From Fodinicurvata sediminis DSM 21159 (GTDB taxonomy: Bacteria; Pseudomonadota; Alphaproteobacteria; Kiloniellales; DSM-21159): 64,000 nt of DNA. The notes under the pieces were generated by a model. That model saw only the letters and a program-made list of their open reading frames with translations, was not told the DNA's origin and did no database searches. This document shows positions 55,330-63,716 of the stretch, piece by piece (the stretch's first letter is position 1; every line of letters begins with the position of its first letter). Both the position numbers and the translations under genes were made by a program. The stretch covers positions 496,001 to 560,000 of the forward strand of contig NZ_ATVH01000013.1 of assembly GCF_000420625.1 (NCBI RefSeq), read 5' to 3'.

Positions 55330-57231
55330 CTATTCGGCCACCTGCGGATGCACTTGGCCGGCCTCCTCGCCGTCCTCCACACCCAGGAAACCACCGGACT
55401 GGCGTTTCCACAGCTCGGCATAAAGGCCGCCGCGGTGCAGCAGTTCCTTGTGGGTGCCCGTCTCCACGATCCGGCCCTCGTCCAGCACCACCAGCCGGTC
55501 GAGCACGGCGATGGTGGAGAGCCGATGGGCGATGGCGAGCACGGTCTTCCGCTCCATCAGGGCATAGAGCTGCTCCTGGATCGTCCCTTCGACCTCCGAA
55601 TCGAGCGCCGAGGTCGCCTCGTCGAGAACCAGGATCGGGGCGTCCTTCAGCAGCACCCGCGCGATGGCGATGCGCTGCCGCTGACCGCCGGACAGCTTGA
55701 CGCCGCGTTCGCCGGCGTGGGCTTCCAGGCCCTGCCGGCCCTTGTTGTCCCGCAGCCCGTCCACGAACTCGAGGGCTTGGGCACGGCGCAGGGCGTCGCG
55801 CACTTCGTCGTCGCTGGCGTCGGGCCGGCCATAGCGCACGTTCTCGCGGATCGAGCGATGCAGCAGCGAGGCATCCTGGCTGACCATGCCGATCTGCCGG
55901 CGCAGGGACTCCTGGGTCACCTGGGCGATGTCCTGGCCGTCGATCTCGATCCGCCCTGCCTCGAGATCGTAGAAGCGCAGCAACAGGTTCACCAGCGTCG
56001 ACTTGCCGGCCCCGGAGCGCCCCACCAGGCCGACCTTCTCGCCGGGCCTTATGTCCAGCGAAAGTCCCTCGATCACGCGGTTTTCCTGGCCGCCGCGGAG
56101 GTCCCCGTGTTGGAAGCCTCCGTAATGGAAGCCGATGTCCCGGAAGGCGATTTCCCCGTGGGGAACCTCGAGTTCATGCGCCTCGCTGGGGTCCGTTACG
56201 GCCCGCGGCCGGGCGATGGTGTTGATGCCGTCCTGCACGGTCCCGATGTTCTCGAACAGGCTGGCAACCTCCCACAGGATCCAGTCGGACATGCTGCGGA
56301 TGCGCATCACCAGGGCGATGGACACGGCGATCGCCCCCAGCGAGATCGCCGCGTTCTGCCAGGCGAGTATGGCAACCCCGGCGACCGAAGCCAGCAGCAG
56401 GGCATTGACCGTCTGCAGACAGACGGTCAGCAGGGTGACGAGCCGCATCTGGCGATGCACGGTATCGAGGAATCCGCTCATCGCACCGCGCGCATAATCC
56501 TGTTCGCGCCGGCTGTGCGCAAAGAGCTTGATGGTCTGGATATTGGTGTAGCTGTCCACCACCCGCCCGGTCATCATGGCACGGGCATCGGACTGGGCCA
56601 TGGAGATGTCCCGCAGCCGCGGCACGAAGTAGACCAGGATGAACAGATAGGCCAGAAGCCAGCCCAACAGCGGCACCAGCAGCCAGGGGTCGGCGCCGCC
56701 CATCATGATCATGGCGCCGGTGAAATAGACGACGACATAGACCAGCACGTCCATCAGCCGCATCACCGTCTGGCGGAGGGCGAGCGAGGTCTGCATCACC
56801 TTCTGCGAGACCCGGCCGGCGAACTCGTTCTGGAAGAAGGAAAGGCTCTGTCCCAGCAGGTAGCGATGGGCCAGCCAGCGCGTGATCATGGGATAATTGC
56901 CGAAGATCGTCTGATGCACCAGCAGCGACTGGGCGAGCACCACCAGCGGAAAGCCGACCACGACCAGCAGAGCCATTCCGGCAAGTCCGAGCCCGTGCTC
57001 GGTGAAGAAGCCCTCGCGCTCCGCGTTCGACAGCCAGTCCACCAGCGAGCCCATGTAGCCGATGAAAACCACCTCGATCACCGAGATGATGGCCGTCAGG
57101 ACCGACATCACCGCCAGGAAGGGCAGCACCGGACGTGAATAGTGCAGGATGAAGGCCATCAGCTGCCGCGGCGGCGGTGAGGGTTCGCGCCGGGGAAAGG
57201 GATCGATCAGGTTTTCGAAGTAGCGGAACAT
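55330..57231 (-). CDS. ABC exporter, fused permease/ATPase
   Basis: 633 residues. The N-terminal transmembrane domain has six segments (from VLPFLAVMSVLTAIISVIEV) and the C-terminal ATPase has Walker A GLVGRSGAGKST, signature LSGGQRQRIAIARVLL, Walker B ILVLDEATSALD and H-loop AIAHRLSTI. This is the MsbA/lipid-A-exporter-like half-transporter type and acts as a homodimer; the substrate may be lipid or drug. Start 57231 (MFRYFE) is chosen because the frame's earlier ATG at 57303 falls in the promoter -10 box. The promoter has a SoxR/MerR-type arrangement, hinting at induction by redox-active compounds. Confidence 0.92.
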   Translation of the reverse strand: MFRYFENLIDPFPRREPSPPPRQLMAFILHYSRPVLPFLAVMSVLTAIISVIEVVFIGYMGSLVDWLSNAEREGFFTEHGLGLAGMALLVVVGFPLVVLAQSLLVHQTIFGNYPMITRWLAHRYLLGQSLSFFQNEFAGRVSQKVMQTSLALRQTVMRLMDVLVYVVVYFTGAMIMMGGADPWLLVPLLGWLLAYLFILVYFVPRLRDISMAQSDARAMMTGRVVDSYTNIQTIKLFAHSRREQDYARGAMSGFLDTVHRQMRLVTLLTVCLQTVNALLLASVAGVAILAWQNAAISLGAIAVSIALVMRIRSMSDWILWEVASLFENIGTVQDGINTIARPRAVTDPSEAHELEVPHGEIAFRDIGFHYGGFQHGDLRGGQENRVIEGLSLDIRPGEKVGLVGRSGAGKSTLVNLLLRFYDLEAGRIEIDGQDIAQVTQESLRRQIGMVSQDASLLHRSIRENVRYGRPDASDDEVRDALRRAQALEFVDGLRDNKGRQGLEAHAGERGVKLSGGQRQRIAIARVLLKDAPILVLDEATSALDSEVEGTIQEQLYALMERKTVLAIAHRLSTIAVLDRLVVLDEGRIVETGTHKELLHRGGLYAELWKRQSGGFLGVEDGEEAGQVHPQVAE

Positions 57232-57298
57232 GCGGCTCACCGGCGGGCTGGAAAACGGAGTGCGCTGGCGCAGAGGCCAAGCTGTGCGAAGGAGCGGA

Positions 57299-57329
57299 AC
57301 CATAGGACCTCAAGTATACCTGAGGTCAA
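57299..57329 (-). promoter_or_regulatory. SoxR/MerR-type promoter of the ABC exporter
   Basis: On the minus strand: -35 TTGACC (57324-57329), a 19-nt spacer (57305-57323) and -10 TATGGT (57299-57304). Overlapping the spacer is the dyad CCTCAGGTATACTTGAGG. From memory the E. coli soxS SoxR site is CCTCAAGTTAACTTGAGG; the plus-strand reading CCTCAAGTATACCTGAGG matches it at 15 of 18 positions. The over-long 19-nt spacer is the hallmark of MerR-family activated promoters. The -10 lies about 68 nt before the chosen start codon. Confidence 0.7.
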
Positions 57330-57370
57330 GCCGGGAAAAATGGAAGGGGTTTTGACCGGCAGGCCGCGCT

Positions 57371-58006
57371 TCAGGCCTTGCGCAGCAGGAAGACGCCGTC
57401 CTGGCCGCAGAGGTTGGCGGTGTGCAGCGAGCGGATTGGCCTGGGGCGCAGGGCCGCGCCCACGGTATAGGCTTCCTCGATCACCACGCCGCAGGCCATG
57501 CAGAGCTCGACGAAGTCGCGGATGGTGCAGAGGTGGATGTTCGGGGTCTCGTACCAGGGTTCGGGCAGCAGCGGCGTGTCCGGCATGCGCCCGTTGAACA
57601 TCAGGGACAGGCGGATGCGCCAGTAGCCGAAGTTGGGGAAGGAGACCACGGCATAGCTGCCGATGCGCACCAGCTGGCGCAGCACGGCGCGCGGATCCCG
57701 GGTTGCCTGCAGCGTCTTGGAGAGCACCACGTAGTCGAAACCGCCTTCGGGGTAGGTGTTCAGGTCGCTGTCGGCGTCGCCCTGCACCACCGACAGGCCC
57801 TGGGTCACGCTGGCGTTCACGCCTTCCTGGCTCAGTTCCATGCCGCGCCCGATGACGCCCTTCTCCTCCACCAAATAGGACAGAAGCAGGCCGTCACCGC
57901 AGCCGATATCCAGGACGCGACTGCCGTCGTCGATCATGTCGGCGATCAGCTGCAGGTCGGGACGGATCGTCCGGCTGTGCTGGGCTTCGGGGTGCTGGGC
58001 AGACAT
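57371..58006 (-). CDS. metW: Methionine biosynthesis protein MetW
   Basis: 211 residues of a SAM-dependent methyltransferase fold: IRPDLQLIADMIDDGSRVLD, the motif I LDIGCGDGLLLSYL, then GFDYVVLSKTLQATRDP and SFPNFGYWRIRLSLMFNGRM. MetW proteins partner with MetX and are needed for its activity in several bacteria. It directly follows metX (63-nt gap with this start). A GTG at 58051 would add 15 basic residues and shorten the gap to 18 nt; neither start has a clear Shine-Dalgarno. Confidence 0.93.
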   Translation of the reverse strand: MSAQHPEAQHSRTIRPDLQLIADMIDDGSRVLDIGCGDGLLLSYLVEEKGVIGRGMELSQEGVNASVTQGLSVVQGDADSDLNTYPEGGFDYVVLSKTLQATRDPRAVLRQLVRIGSYAVVSFPNFGYWRIRLSLMFNGRMPDTPLLPEPWYETPNIHLCTIRDFVELCMACGVVIEEAYTVGAALRPRPIRSLHTANLCGQDGVFLLRKA

Positions 58007-58069
58007 GGTGAGGTTCGCGGGGTCCTTCTTGGGGCGCTTGACGGGCTTCACGTGAGGGGTTTCGGGGGC

Positions 58070-59329
58070 TCAGCTGATCCGTCCGGCATCCGAGGTGCCG
58101 TCTTCGGATGGCAGGGGTTTCAGATCGGCCGTGGGCAGACCCAGCTGCTCGGCGAAACCGTTGAGAAAGCCGTTCAGCGTCTCGTGGAACTCCGGCTCGT
58201 TGAGCAGGAAGGCGTCATGGCCCTTGTCGCTCTCGATCTCCACGAAACTGACGTCTGCCGTGGCGGCATTGAGGGCATGGACGATCTTGCGGGCCTCGGG
58301 CGTGGGGAACAGCCAGTCGCTGGTGAAGGAAATCACGCAGAAGCGCACCGGCGATCCGCGGAAGGCATTGGCCAGCACGCCGCTGAAATCGGCGCCCAGG
58401 TCGAAGTAGTCCATGGCGCGCGTGATGTAGAGGTAGGAGTTGGCATCGAAACGTTCGACGAAGCTGGCGCCCTGGTAGCGCAGGTAGCTTTCCACCTGGA
58501 AGTCGGCCTCCAGGCCGTAGGACAGCTCGCCCCGATTCTGCAGGCGGCGGCCGAACTTGCGGTGCAGCGCCTGTTCCGAAAGGTAGGTGACATGCGCCGT
58601 CATGCGGGCGACCGCCAGGCCGCGGCGCGGGATCTTGCCACTGTCCTGGTAGCGGCCTTCGTCCCAGTCCGGGTCGGCCATGATCGCCTGCCGGCCCACC
58701 TCGTGGAAGGCGATGTTCTGGGCCGAGTGATAGGGCGCGGTGGCGATCGGCACCGCCGCCCCGATGCGCTCGGGAAACTTCGAGGCCCACTCCAGCACCT
58801 GCATGCCGCCCATGGAGCCGCCGACCACGGCGAACAGCCGGTCGATGCCCAGATGGTCCATCAGGCGCTTCTGGGCATGAACCATGTCGGAGATGGTGAT
58901 GAAGGGGAAGTCCAGGCCCCAGGCCTTGCCGGTGGCGGGGTTGACCTCCTTGGGTCCGGTGCTGCCCAGGCAGCCGCCCAGGACGTTCGAACAGATGACG
59001 AAGTAGCGCTCGGTGTCCAGCGGCCGACCGGGGCCGATCATCACTTCCCACCAGCCGGGCTTGCCGGTCAGGGGATGGGTTTCGGAGGCGAACTGGTCGC
59101 CGGTCAGCGCGTGACAGACCAGGATGGCGTTGGACTTGTCGGCGTTGAGTTCGCCATAGGTCTGGTAGGCAATGGCGAACTGCTCGAGGGTTTCGCCGCA
59201 GTCGAGGGCCAGGGGGCCCTCATCGCCCAGCTCGACCCGATGGCCCGGCAGGCTGCGCAGAAGATCCGGCGATTTCGGGGCTGTACCCGTCATGCGTCTG
59301 TCAATCCGGCAAGGCTGTGATGGCGTCAT
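58070..59329 (-). CDS. metX: Homoserine O-acyltransferase (MetX)
   Basis: 419 residues of the alpha/beta-hydrolase acyltransferase family. It has [12 protein letters not shown], the nucleophile elbow [20 protein letters not shown] (catalytic Ser), [14 protein letters not shown] (Asp) and [15 protein letters not shown] (His). It activates homoserine for methionine synthesis; whether acetyl- or succinyl-CoA is used is not readable by eye. Start 59329 has GGAG 8 nt upstream, better than the ATG at 59293. A 21-codon ORF with a good Shine-Dalgarno precedes it. Confidence 0.94.
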   Translation of the reverse strand: MTPSQPCRIDRRMTGTAPKSPDLLRSLPGHRVELGDEGPLALDCGETLEQFAIAYQTYGELNADKSNAILVCHALTGDQFASETHPLTGKPGWWEVMIGPGRPLDTERYFVICSNVLGGCLGSTGPKEVNPATGKAWGLDFPFITISDMVHAQKRLMDHLGIDRLFAVVGGSMGGMQVLEWASKFPERIGAAVPIATAPYHSAQNIAFHEVGRQAIMADPDWDEGRYQDSGKIPRRGLAVARMTAHVTYLSEQALHRKFGRRLQNRGELSYGLEADFQVESYLRYQGASFVERFDANSYLYITRAMDYFDLGADFSGVLANAFRGSPVRFCVISFTSDWLFPTPEARKIVHALNAATADVSFVEIESDKGHDAFLLNEPEFHETLNGFLNGFAEQLGLPTADLKPLPSEDGTSDAGRIS

Positions 59330-59371
59330 GCGAATGGCTCCGCGCGGACAGGCCGCACGAAGGGCCTGACA

Positions 59372-59437
59372 CTAAGCAGGTGAGAGGCCGCTCCTGTCAA
59401 TGCCCTGTTGCGGGCGACGGCCTTGCAGGTTCATCAT
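59372..59437 (-). CDS. Possible 21-residue leader ORF upstream of metX
   Basis: AAAGGAAACGAC precedes ATG-ATG, giving the peptide MMNLQGRRPQQGI and a further eight residues to a TAG at 59372-59374. A small stem CAGGCC/GGCCTG (59349-59354 with 59363-59368) lies between it and the metX Shine-Dalgarno. It could be a translated leader controlling metX, or chance. No homology claimed. Confidence 0.3.
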   Translation of the reverse strand: MMNLQGRRPQQGIDRSGLSPA

Positions 59438-59447
59438 GTCGTTTCCT

Positions 59448-59476
59448 TTGATTTTAACGGTTCTTGCGACTATTCC
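59448..59476 (+). promoter_or_regulatory. Candidate promoter of the aromatic operon
   Basis: TTGATT (59448-59453), a 17-nt spacer and TATTCC (59471-59476), 44 nt before the chorismate mutase start, in an AT-rich gap. The gap must also carry the divergent metX promoter. Confidence 0.45.
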
Positions 59477-59520
59477 TAGGCGCCTTTCCTTCACCTTTCA
59501 GGAAGCGAAGACCAACGACC

Positions 59521-60429
59521 ATGGCCCAGGGTGACTTTTCTCTCGAAGAGCTGCGCGACGAGATCGACCGGATCGACGACGCCCTGCACGACCTGCTGAT
59601 GCGCCGCACCGAGATTTCGCGTCAGGTGCGCCATGCCAAGGGCGACGTGCCGGCGGTAATCCGACCGGCACGCGAGGTCCAGGTCCTGCGCCGCCTGCTG
59701 TCGCGCCATGCCGGCTCGCTGCCCGGCGCGGTCCTGGTGCGCATCTGGCGCGAGATCTTCTCGGATTCGCTGGCCCAACAGGGCCCCTTTTCCGTGGCCG
59801 TGGTGAACGACGGCGCGGATGTCGCACTAACGGGTCTGGCCCGCGATCACTTCGGCGTGCTGGCCCCGATCCAGGAGCACAGCTCGGCGCTGAGGGTGGT
59901 GAATGCCGTGGCCGAGGGCGAAGCCTCCGTGGGCCTGGTGCCGCCGCCGGAACACGAATCCGACGATCCCTGGTGGCGCTATCTGGCGCGCCAGGATGAC
60001 GACGTGCCCCGGATCATCGCGCGCCTGCCACTGGCTGCCGCCGCCACGCCCGCCAACCCCGCGGGGCAGAGCGGCCTGATGATCGGCCTGGCACCGCCGG
60101 AATCCTCGGGCGAGGACGCCAGCTACCTGATCGTCGAGACGCAGAGTCACATGAGCCGCAGCGCCCTGAAGGAACTGTTCGAGAAAAGCGGGCTTTCGCC
60201 GCGCAACATCCATGTTCAGCGCAACGCAAGCACGTCAGACGGCGACGGCCTGTTGATGGTGGAGCTGCCCGGCTTCGTCACCGACGACGACGAGCGCCTG
60301 AAGACCCTGCTGGAAACCCAGAGCGATCGCCTGAACGGCCTCTGGGTGGCCGGGTCCTATCCCCTGCCCTTTCAAGCGCCGCCGCTCACCGATCCACGTG
60401 CCGCCCTCAAGGAACGGGACAAGACCTGA
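59521..60429 (+). CDS. Chorismate mutase with degenerate prephenate dehydratase-like region and ACT domain
   Basis: 302 residues. The N-terminal AroQ chorismate mutase (about 8-95) shows LEELRDEIDRIDDALHDLLM and the basic RRTEISRQVRHAK and RPAREVQVL active-site segments. Residues about 100-210 resemble a shortened prephenate dehydratase domain (VVNAVAEGEASVGLVPPPEH) but lack the catalytic Thr-Arg-Phe motif. Residues about 215-290 form an ACT-like domain ending VAGSYPLP, the PheA-type end. It converts chorismate to prephenate for the downstream tyrA. Dehydratase activity is unlikely. Start 59521 (MAQGDF) is preferred over 59464. Its stop overlaps hisC by one base. Confidence 0.8.
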   Translation: MAQGDFSLEELRDEIDRIDDALHDLLMRRTEISRQVRHAKGDVPAVIRPAREVQVLRRLLSRHAGSLPGAVLVRIWREIFSDSLAQQGPFSVAVVNDGADVALTGLARDHFGVLAPIQEHSSALRVVNAVAEGEASVGLVPPPEHESDDPWWRYLARQDDDVPRIIARLPLAAAATPANPAGQSGLMIGLAPPESSGEDASYLIVETQSHMSRSALKELFEKSGLSPRNIHVQRNASTSDGDGLLMVELPGFVTDDDERLKTLLETQSDRLNGLWVAGSYPLPFQAPPLTDPRAALKERDKT

Positions 60430-61541
60430 TGGCCTCAAGCAACCCGACCGACTCCACAGCCGCCACCCTTACTGCACCTGCTGCCAAGCCCTCCATCTAT
60501 GACATCGCCCCCTATGTCGGTGGCGCTTCGTCCATCGAGGGGGTCGAGAAGGTCTCGCGCCTGGCCTCCAACGAAAACCCGCTGGGTCCCGGCGCACAGG
60601 CCCTGGACGCCTACCAAGCTGCGGGCGACAGCCTGTTCCGCTATCCCGACGGCGGGGCCGTGGAGCTGCGTCGGGCCATTGCCGAGGTGCACGGCCTGCC
60701 CATGGAGCAGATCGTCTGCAGCGCCGGGTCCGACGAGATGATCGCGCTGCTGGTGCGCGCCTATGCCGGGCCGGGGGACGAGGTGCTCTACAGCGAGCAC
60801 GGCTTCCTGATGTATCCCATCACCGCCCGGGCCCAGGGGGCAACGCCAGTCACCGCGCCCGAGCACAACCTTCGCGCCGACGTGGACGCGCTGCTGGCCG
60901 CGGTGACGCCGCGCACGCGCATCGTCTTCCTGGCCAATCCCAACAATCCCACCGGCAGCTACCTGACCCGCGACGAGCTGGCACGCCTGGCCCGCGAACT
61001 GCCGGACGATGTGCTGCTGGTAATCGACGCCGCCTATGCCGAGTACGTGGAGGCCGACGACTACATCACCGGCAACGAACTGGTGGACGACCACCCCAAG
61101 GTCGTGGTGACTCGCACCTTCTCGAAGATCTATGGCCTGGCCGCCCTGCGCCTGGGCTGGGCCTATGCGGCGCCCGAGGTGGTGGACGTCCTCAACCGCG
61201 TGCGCGGGCCCTTCAACGTTTCGGCCGCCGCCCAGATCGCGGGTGCGGCCGCCGTGCGCGACCAGGACCATGTGGCGCACTCGCGGGCCCACAACAGGCA
61301 GTGGCGCGACTGGTTCACCGCACAGCTGGCGCGCCTCAACCTGCGGGCCGAGCCCAGTGTCGCCAACTTCGTCATCGTGCGTTTCGCCGATGCCGAGGAC
61401 GCGGCTGCCTACCTGAAGCGCCACGGCATCCTGGTGCGCCAGATGGCGGCCTATGGCCTGCCCCATCACCTGCGTATCACTATCGGCACCGAAGAGGACA
61501 TGCGCGCCGTGGTCGCTGCGCTGTCGGACTATCAGCAATGA
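60429..61541 (+). CDS. hisC: Histidinol-phosphate/aromatic aminotransferase
   Basis: 370 residues, fold-type I PLP enzyme: LASNENPLGPGAQALDAY, CSAGSDEMIALLVRAY, FLANPNNPTGSYL and the PLP lysine in TRTFSKIYGLAALRLGW. HisC enzymes often double as aromatic aminotransferases. Placed between chorismate mutase and tyrA, it probably transaminates prephenate, phenylpyruvate or hydroxyphenylpyruvate. Overlaps: TGATG with the gene before, ATGA with tyrA after. Confidence 0.92.
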   Translation: MASSNPTDSTAATLTAPAAKPSIYDIAPYVGGASSIEGVEKVSRLASNENPLGPGAQALDAYQAAGDSLFRYPDGGAVELRRAIAEVHGLPMEQIVCSAGSDEMIALLVRAYAGPGDEVLYSEHGFLMYPITARAQGATPVTAPEHNLRADVDALLAAVTPRTRIVFLANPNNPTGSYLTRDELARLARELPDDVLLVIDAAYAEYVEADDYITGNELVDDHPKVVVTRTFSKIYGLAALRLGWAYAAPEVVDVLNRVRGPFNVSAAAQIAGAAAVRDQDHVAHSRAHNRQWRDWFTAQLARLNLRAEPSVANFVIVRFADAEDAAAYLKRHGILVRQMAAYGLPHHLRITIGTEEDMRAVVAALSDYQQ

Positions 61542-62557
61542 CGGCACCCCTGTTTGGCAAGGTCACGCTGCTCGGTGTCGGCCTGATCGGCTCGTCCCTG
61601 GCGCGTGCCCTGCATCGCCACGGCCTGGCGGAGGAGATCGTCGGCCATGCCCGCAGCGAGGAAGGCTGCGTGCGCCTGCTGGAGCTGGAGCTCTGCGACA
61701 GCGCCCACAGCGATCCGGCGGAAGCCGTGCAGGACGCCGACCTGGTGATCCTCTGCGTGCCGGTCAGCGCCAATGCAGAGCTGGCCGAGGCGATGGCCCC
61801 CGGCCTGAAGCGCGGCGCCATCGTCAGCGACGTGGGTTCGGTCAAGCAGGCGGTGATCCGTGACGTGGATCCCTTCCTGCCCGAGGGGGTGCACTTCATT
61901 CCCGGCCATCCCATCGCCGGCACCGAACACAGCGGCCCCGAGGCCGGCTTTGCCGAGCTGTTCGAGAATCGCTACGTCATCCTGACGCCGCCGCCGGGTG
62001 CCGACGAGGCGGCGCTGGAGAAGGTGACCCGGCTCTGGCAGGCCTGTGGCTCCACCGTCGAGGTCATGAACCCGGCCCACCACGACAAGGTGCTGGCGGT
62101 CACCTCGCACCTGCCGCACCTGATCGCCTATACCATCGTCGGCACGGCGGCGAACCTGGAGGAGAGCGAGCGGCGCGAGGTGGTCAAGTATTCGGCCAGT
62201 GGTTTCCGCGACTTCACCCGCATCGCCGCCTCGGACCCCATCATGTGGCGCGACATCTTCCTGAACAACCGCGAGGCGGTGCTGGAGATGCTTCAGCGCT
62301 TCAGCGAGGACATCACCGCCCTGCAGCGGGCGATCCGCTGGGGCGAGGGCGAAACGCTGGAGTCGCTCTTCCGCCACACCCGCGAGATCCGCCGCGGCGT
62401 GGTGGAGCTGGGCCAGGCCGGCACCTTCGACCCGCGCGAGCCCGAGAAGGCCGATCCAGGCGGGCCCAAGGATACAGGTGGGCCCAAAGATACAGGTGAG
62501 CAGGGCGATACAGGTGAGCGGGCCGAGTCAGGGGGGAAGATCAGAAAAGAGGAGTGA
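61538..62557 (+). CDS. tyrA: Prephenate (or arogenate) dehydrogenase
   Basis: 339 residues. The NAD-binding motif is LLGVGLIGSSLARALHRHG. Conserved downstream blocks are GSVKQAVIRDV, FIPGHPIAGTEHSGPEAGF, the catalytic-region AVTSHLPHLIAY and GFRDFTRIAASDP. It oxidatively decarboxylates prephenate in tyrosine synthesis. The last 30 residues are a hydrophilic repeat (GPKDTG-type) encoded by three 18-bp units and run 17 bp into the convergent DUF2125 gene. Confidence 0.94.
   Translation: MTAPLFGKVTLLGVGLIGSSLARALHRHGLAEEIVGHARSEEGCVRLLELELCDSAHSDPAEAVQDADLVILCVPVSANAELAEAMAPGLKRGAIVSDVGSVKQAVIRDVDPFLPEGVHFIPGHPIAGTEHSGPEAGFAELFENRYVILTPPPGADEAALEKVTRLWQACGSTVEVMNPAHHDKVLAVTSHLPHLIAYTIVGTAANLEESERREVVKYSASGFRDFTRIAASDPIMWRDIFLNNREAVLEMLQRFSEDITALQRAIRWGEGETLESLFRHTREIRRGVVELGQAGTFDPREPEKADPGGPKDTGGPKDTGEQGDTGERAESGGKIRKEE
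62462..62515 (+). repeat. Three 18-bp tandem units at the tyrA 3' end
   Basis: Units 62462-62479 and 62480-62497 (GGGCCCAAGGATACAGGT type) are nearly identical; 62498-62515 keeps only the GATACAGGT part. They encode GPKDTG, GPKDTG and EQGDTG. Confidence 0.85.
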
Positions 62558-63569
62558 GCGGGAACAGCGGCACGGGGCCCAGGTGGAACATGCCGTCCTG
62601 GGCCGACAGCGGCAGTTCCACCACCCTTCGCCCGCTTTCTCCGTCGCTCTGCGAGGCTGCCAGGGCGCCGGCCTTCAGGATCGGGGCCAGGCCGTCATCC
62701 AGGATCTCCTGCTCCACCAGCAGGTCGATGGTATCCTCCAGCCCGGCCACCCGCGCCGTGCCGGCGCCTTCGGGCCTGAGCTGCGAATCGAGCGCCAGGG
62801 TCGCCGCTCCGCGCAGGTCCAGCGGCCCCCAGGTCAGCGCCAGTTCCTCAAGCTCCAGTATGCCGCCGGCCTCGCGCCATCGTCGTGCCGCCTGTTCCGG
62901 CGGGCCCGGCGGGGGCGGTTCGCTCAGGTGGCCGCTGGCCGCGAAGAGCGCCACCTTCCGACCCAGCGGCGGGTCGCTGGCGCTGGGCAGTTCCAGTGCC
63001 TCCAGCCGGGCGCGATAGGGCAGGCTGGCCGCATCTTCCTGCGCCGCGTCCCCCTGCGATTCGGGTGCCAGGCTGCCGTAATCCACGGCCAGGGCGTCGG
63101 CGGCCACGCTGCCCTCGAACAGGCCGACCAGGGCCAGGCCTTTCAGGCGCAGTTGCAGGCCCTCGACACGGCCGTCGCGTGCTAGCGCCACCAGGGCGTG
63201 GCCTTGGGCCGCAGCCAGTTCGATGCTGGGCAGGCCGCTGTCCGGCGGCGGGTGGAAGCGTTGCGTGCCGGGGAAGGACAGGCGCAGCTGCTGCGGCGCC
63301 CAGACGGCGGCCTCGCCGGTCAGGACGGGCGCTTCCCAGCGCGCGCCCCGGGCATCGCTGATCCGTGGGCCCTCGGCCTGCAGGCGCAGGTGCAGGGGAA
63401 AGCCGGAAATGCTGCGGCTGGCGGTTTCGATCACACGGCCTTCCGCCTCCTGCCGCGCGATCCAGGCGTCCAGTTCGGACTCCAGGCGCTGGGCCGACCA
63501 GAACCAGAAGCCGCTCCACAGCAGGGCCAGCACCCCAAGGGCGAGAAGAAGGCGAAGAGTCCAACGCAT
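62541..63569 (-). CDS. DUF2125-domain membrane-anchored protein
   Basis: 342 residues. One N-terminal membrane helix (LRLLLALGVLALLWSGFWFW) is followed by an extracytoplasmic domain. The region FPLHLRLQAEGPRISDARGA and repeated beta-rich segments match the DUF2125 family of Alphaproteobacteria, whose function is unknown. Start 63569 (MRWTLR) puts the helix at the N-terminus. Convergent with and overlapping tyrA by 17 bp. Confidence 0.85.
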   Translation of the reverse strand: MRWTLRLLLALGVLALLWSGFWFWSAQRLESELDAWIARQEAEGRVIETASRSISGFPLHLRLQAEGPRISDARGARWEAPVLTGEAAVWAPQQLRLSFPGTQRFHPPPDSGLPSIELAAAQGHALVALARDGRVEGLQLRLKGLALVGLFEGSVAADALAVDYGSLAPESQGDAAQEDAASLPYRARLEALELPSASDPPLGRKVALFAASGHLSEPPPPGPPEQAARRWREAGGILELEELALTWGPLDLRGAATLALDSQLRPEGAGTARVAGLEDTIDLLVEQEILDDGLAPILKAGALAASQSDGESGRRVVELPLSAQDGMFHLGPVPLFPLTPLF

Positions 63570-63716
63570 GCCGGCAATCTTATGGGGCCCGACCCGGCGG
63601 GCCAAGCCCCCTGTTGCGTATGTCGGCGCCACCGGCATTTCCCTGGCCCAACCGTTTCTGCCGGTGCTTCGACAGGGCTCAGCAATAAGGGCTTCAGGGG
63701 CGTTCTGCGGGCGCTC

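Noticed and set aside
59341-59520. SAM riboswitch before metX
   Set aside because: SAM-II type elements occur there in Alphaproteobacteria, but I could not find the conserved core in this leader.
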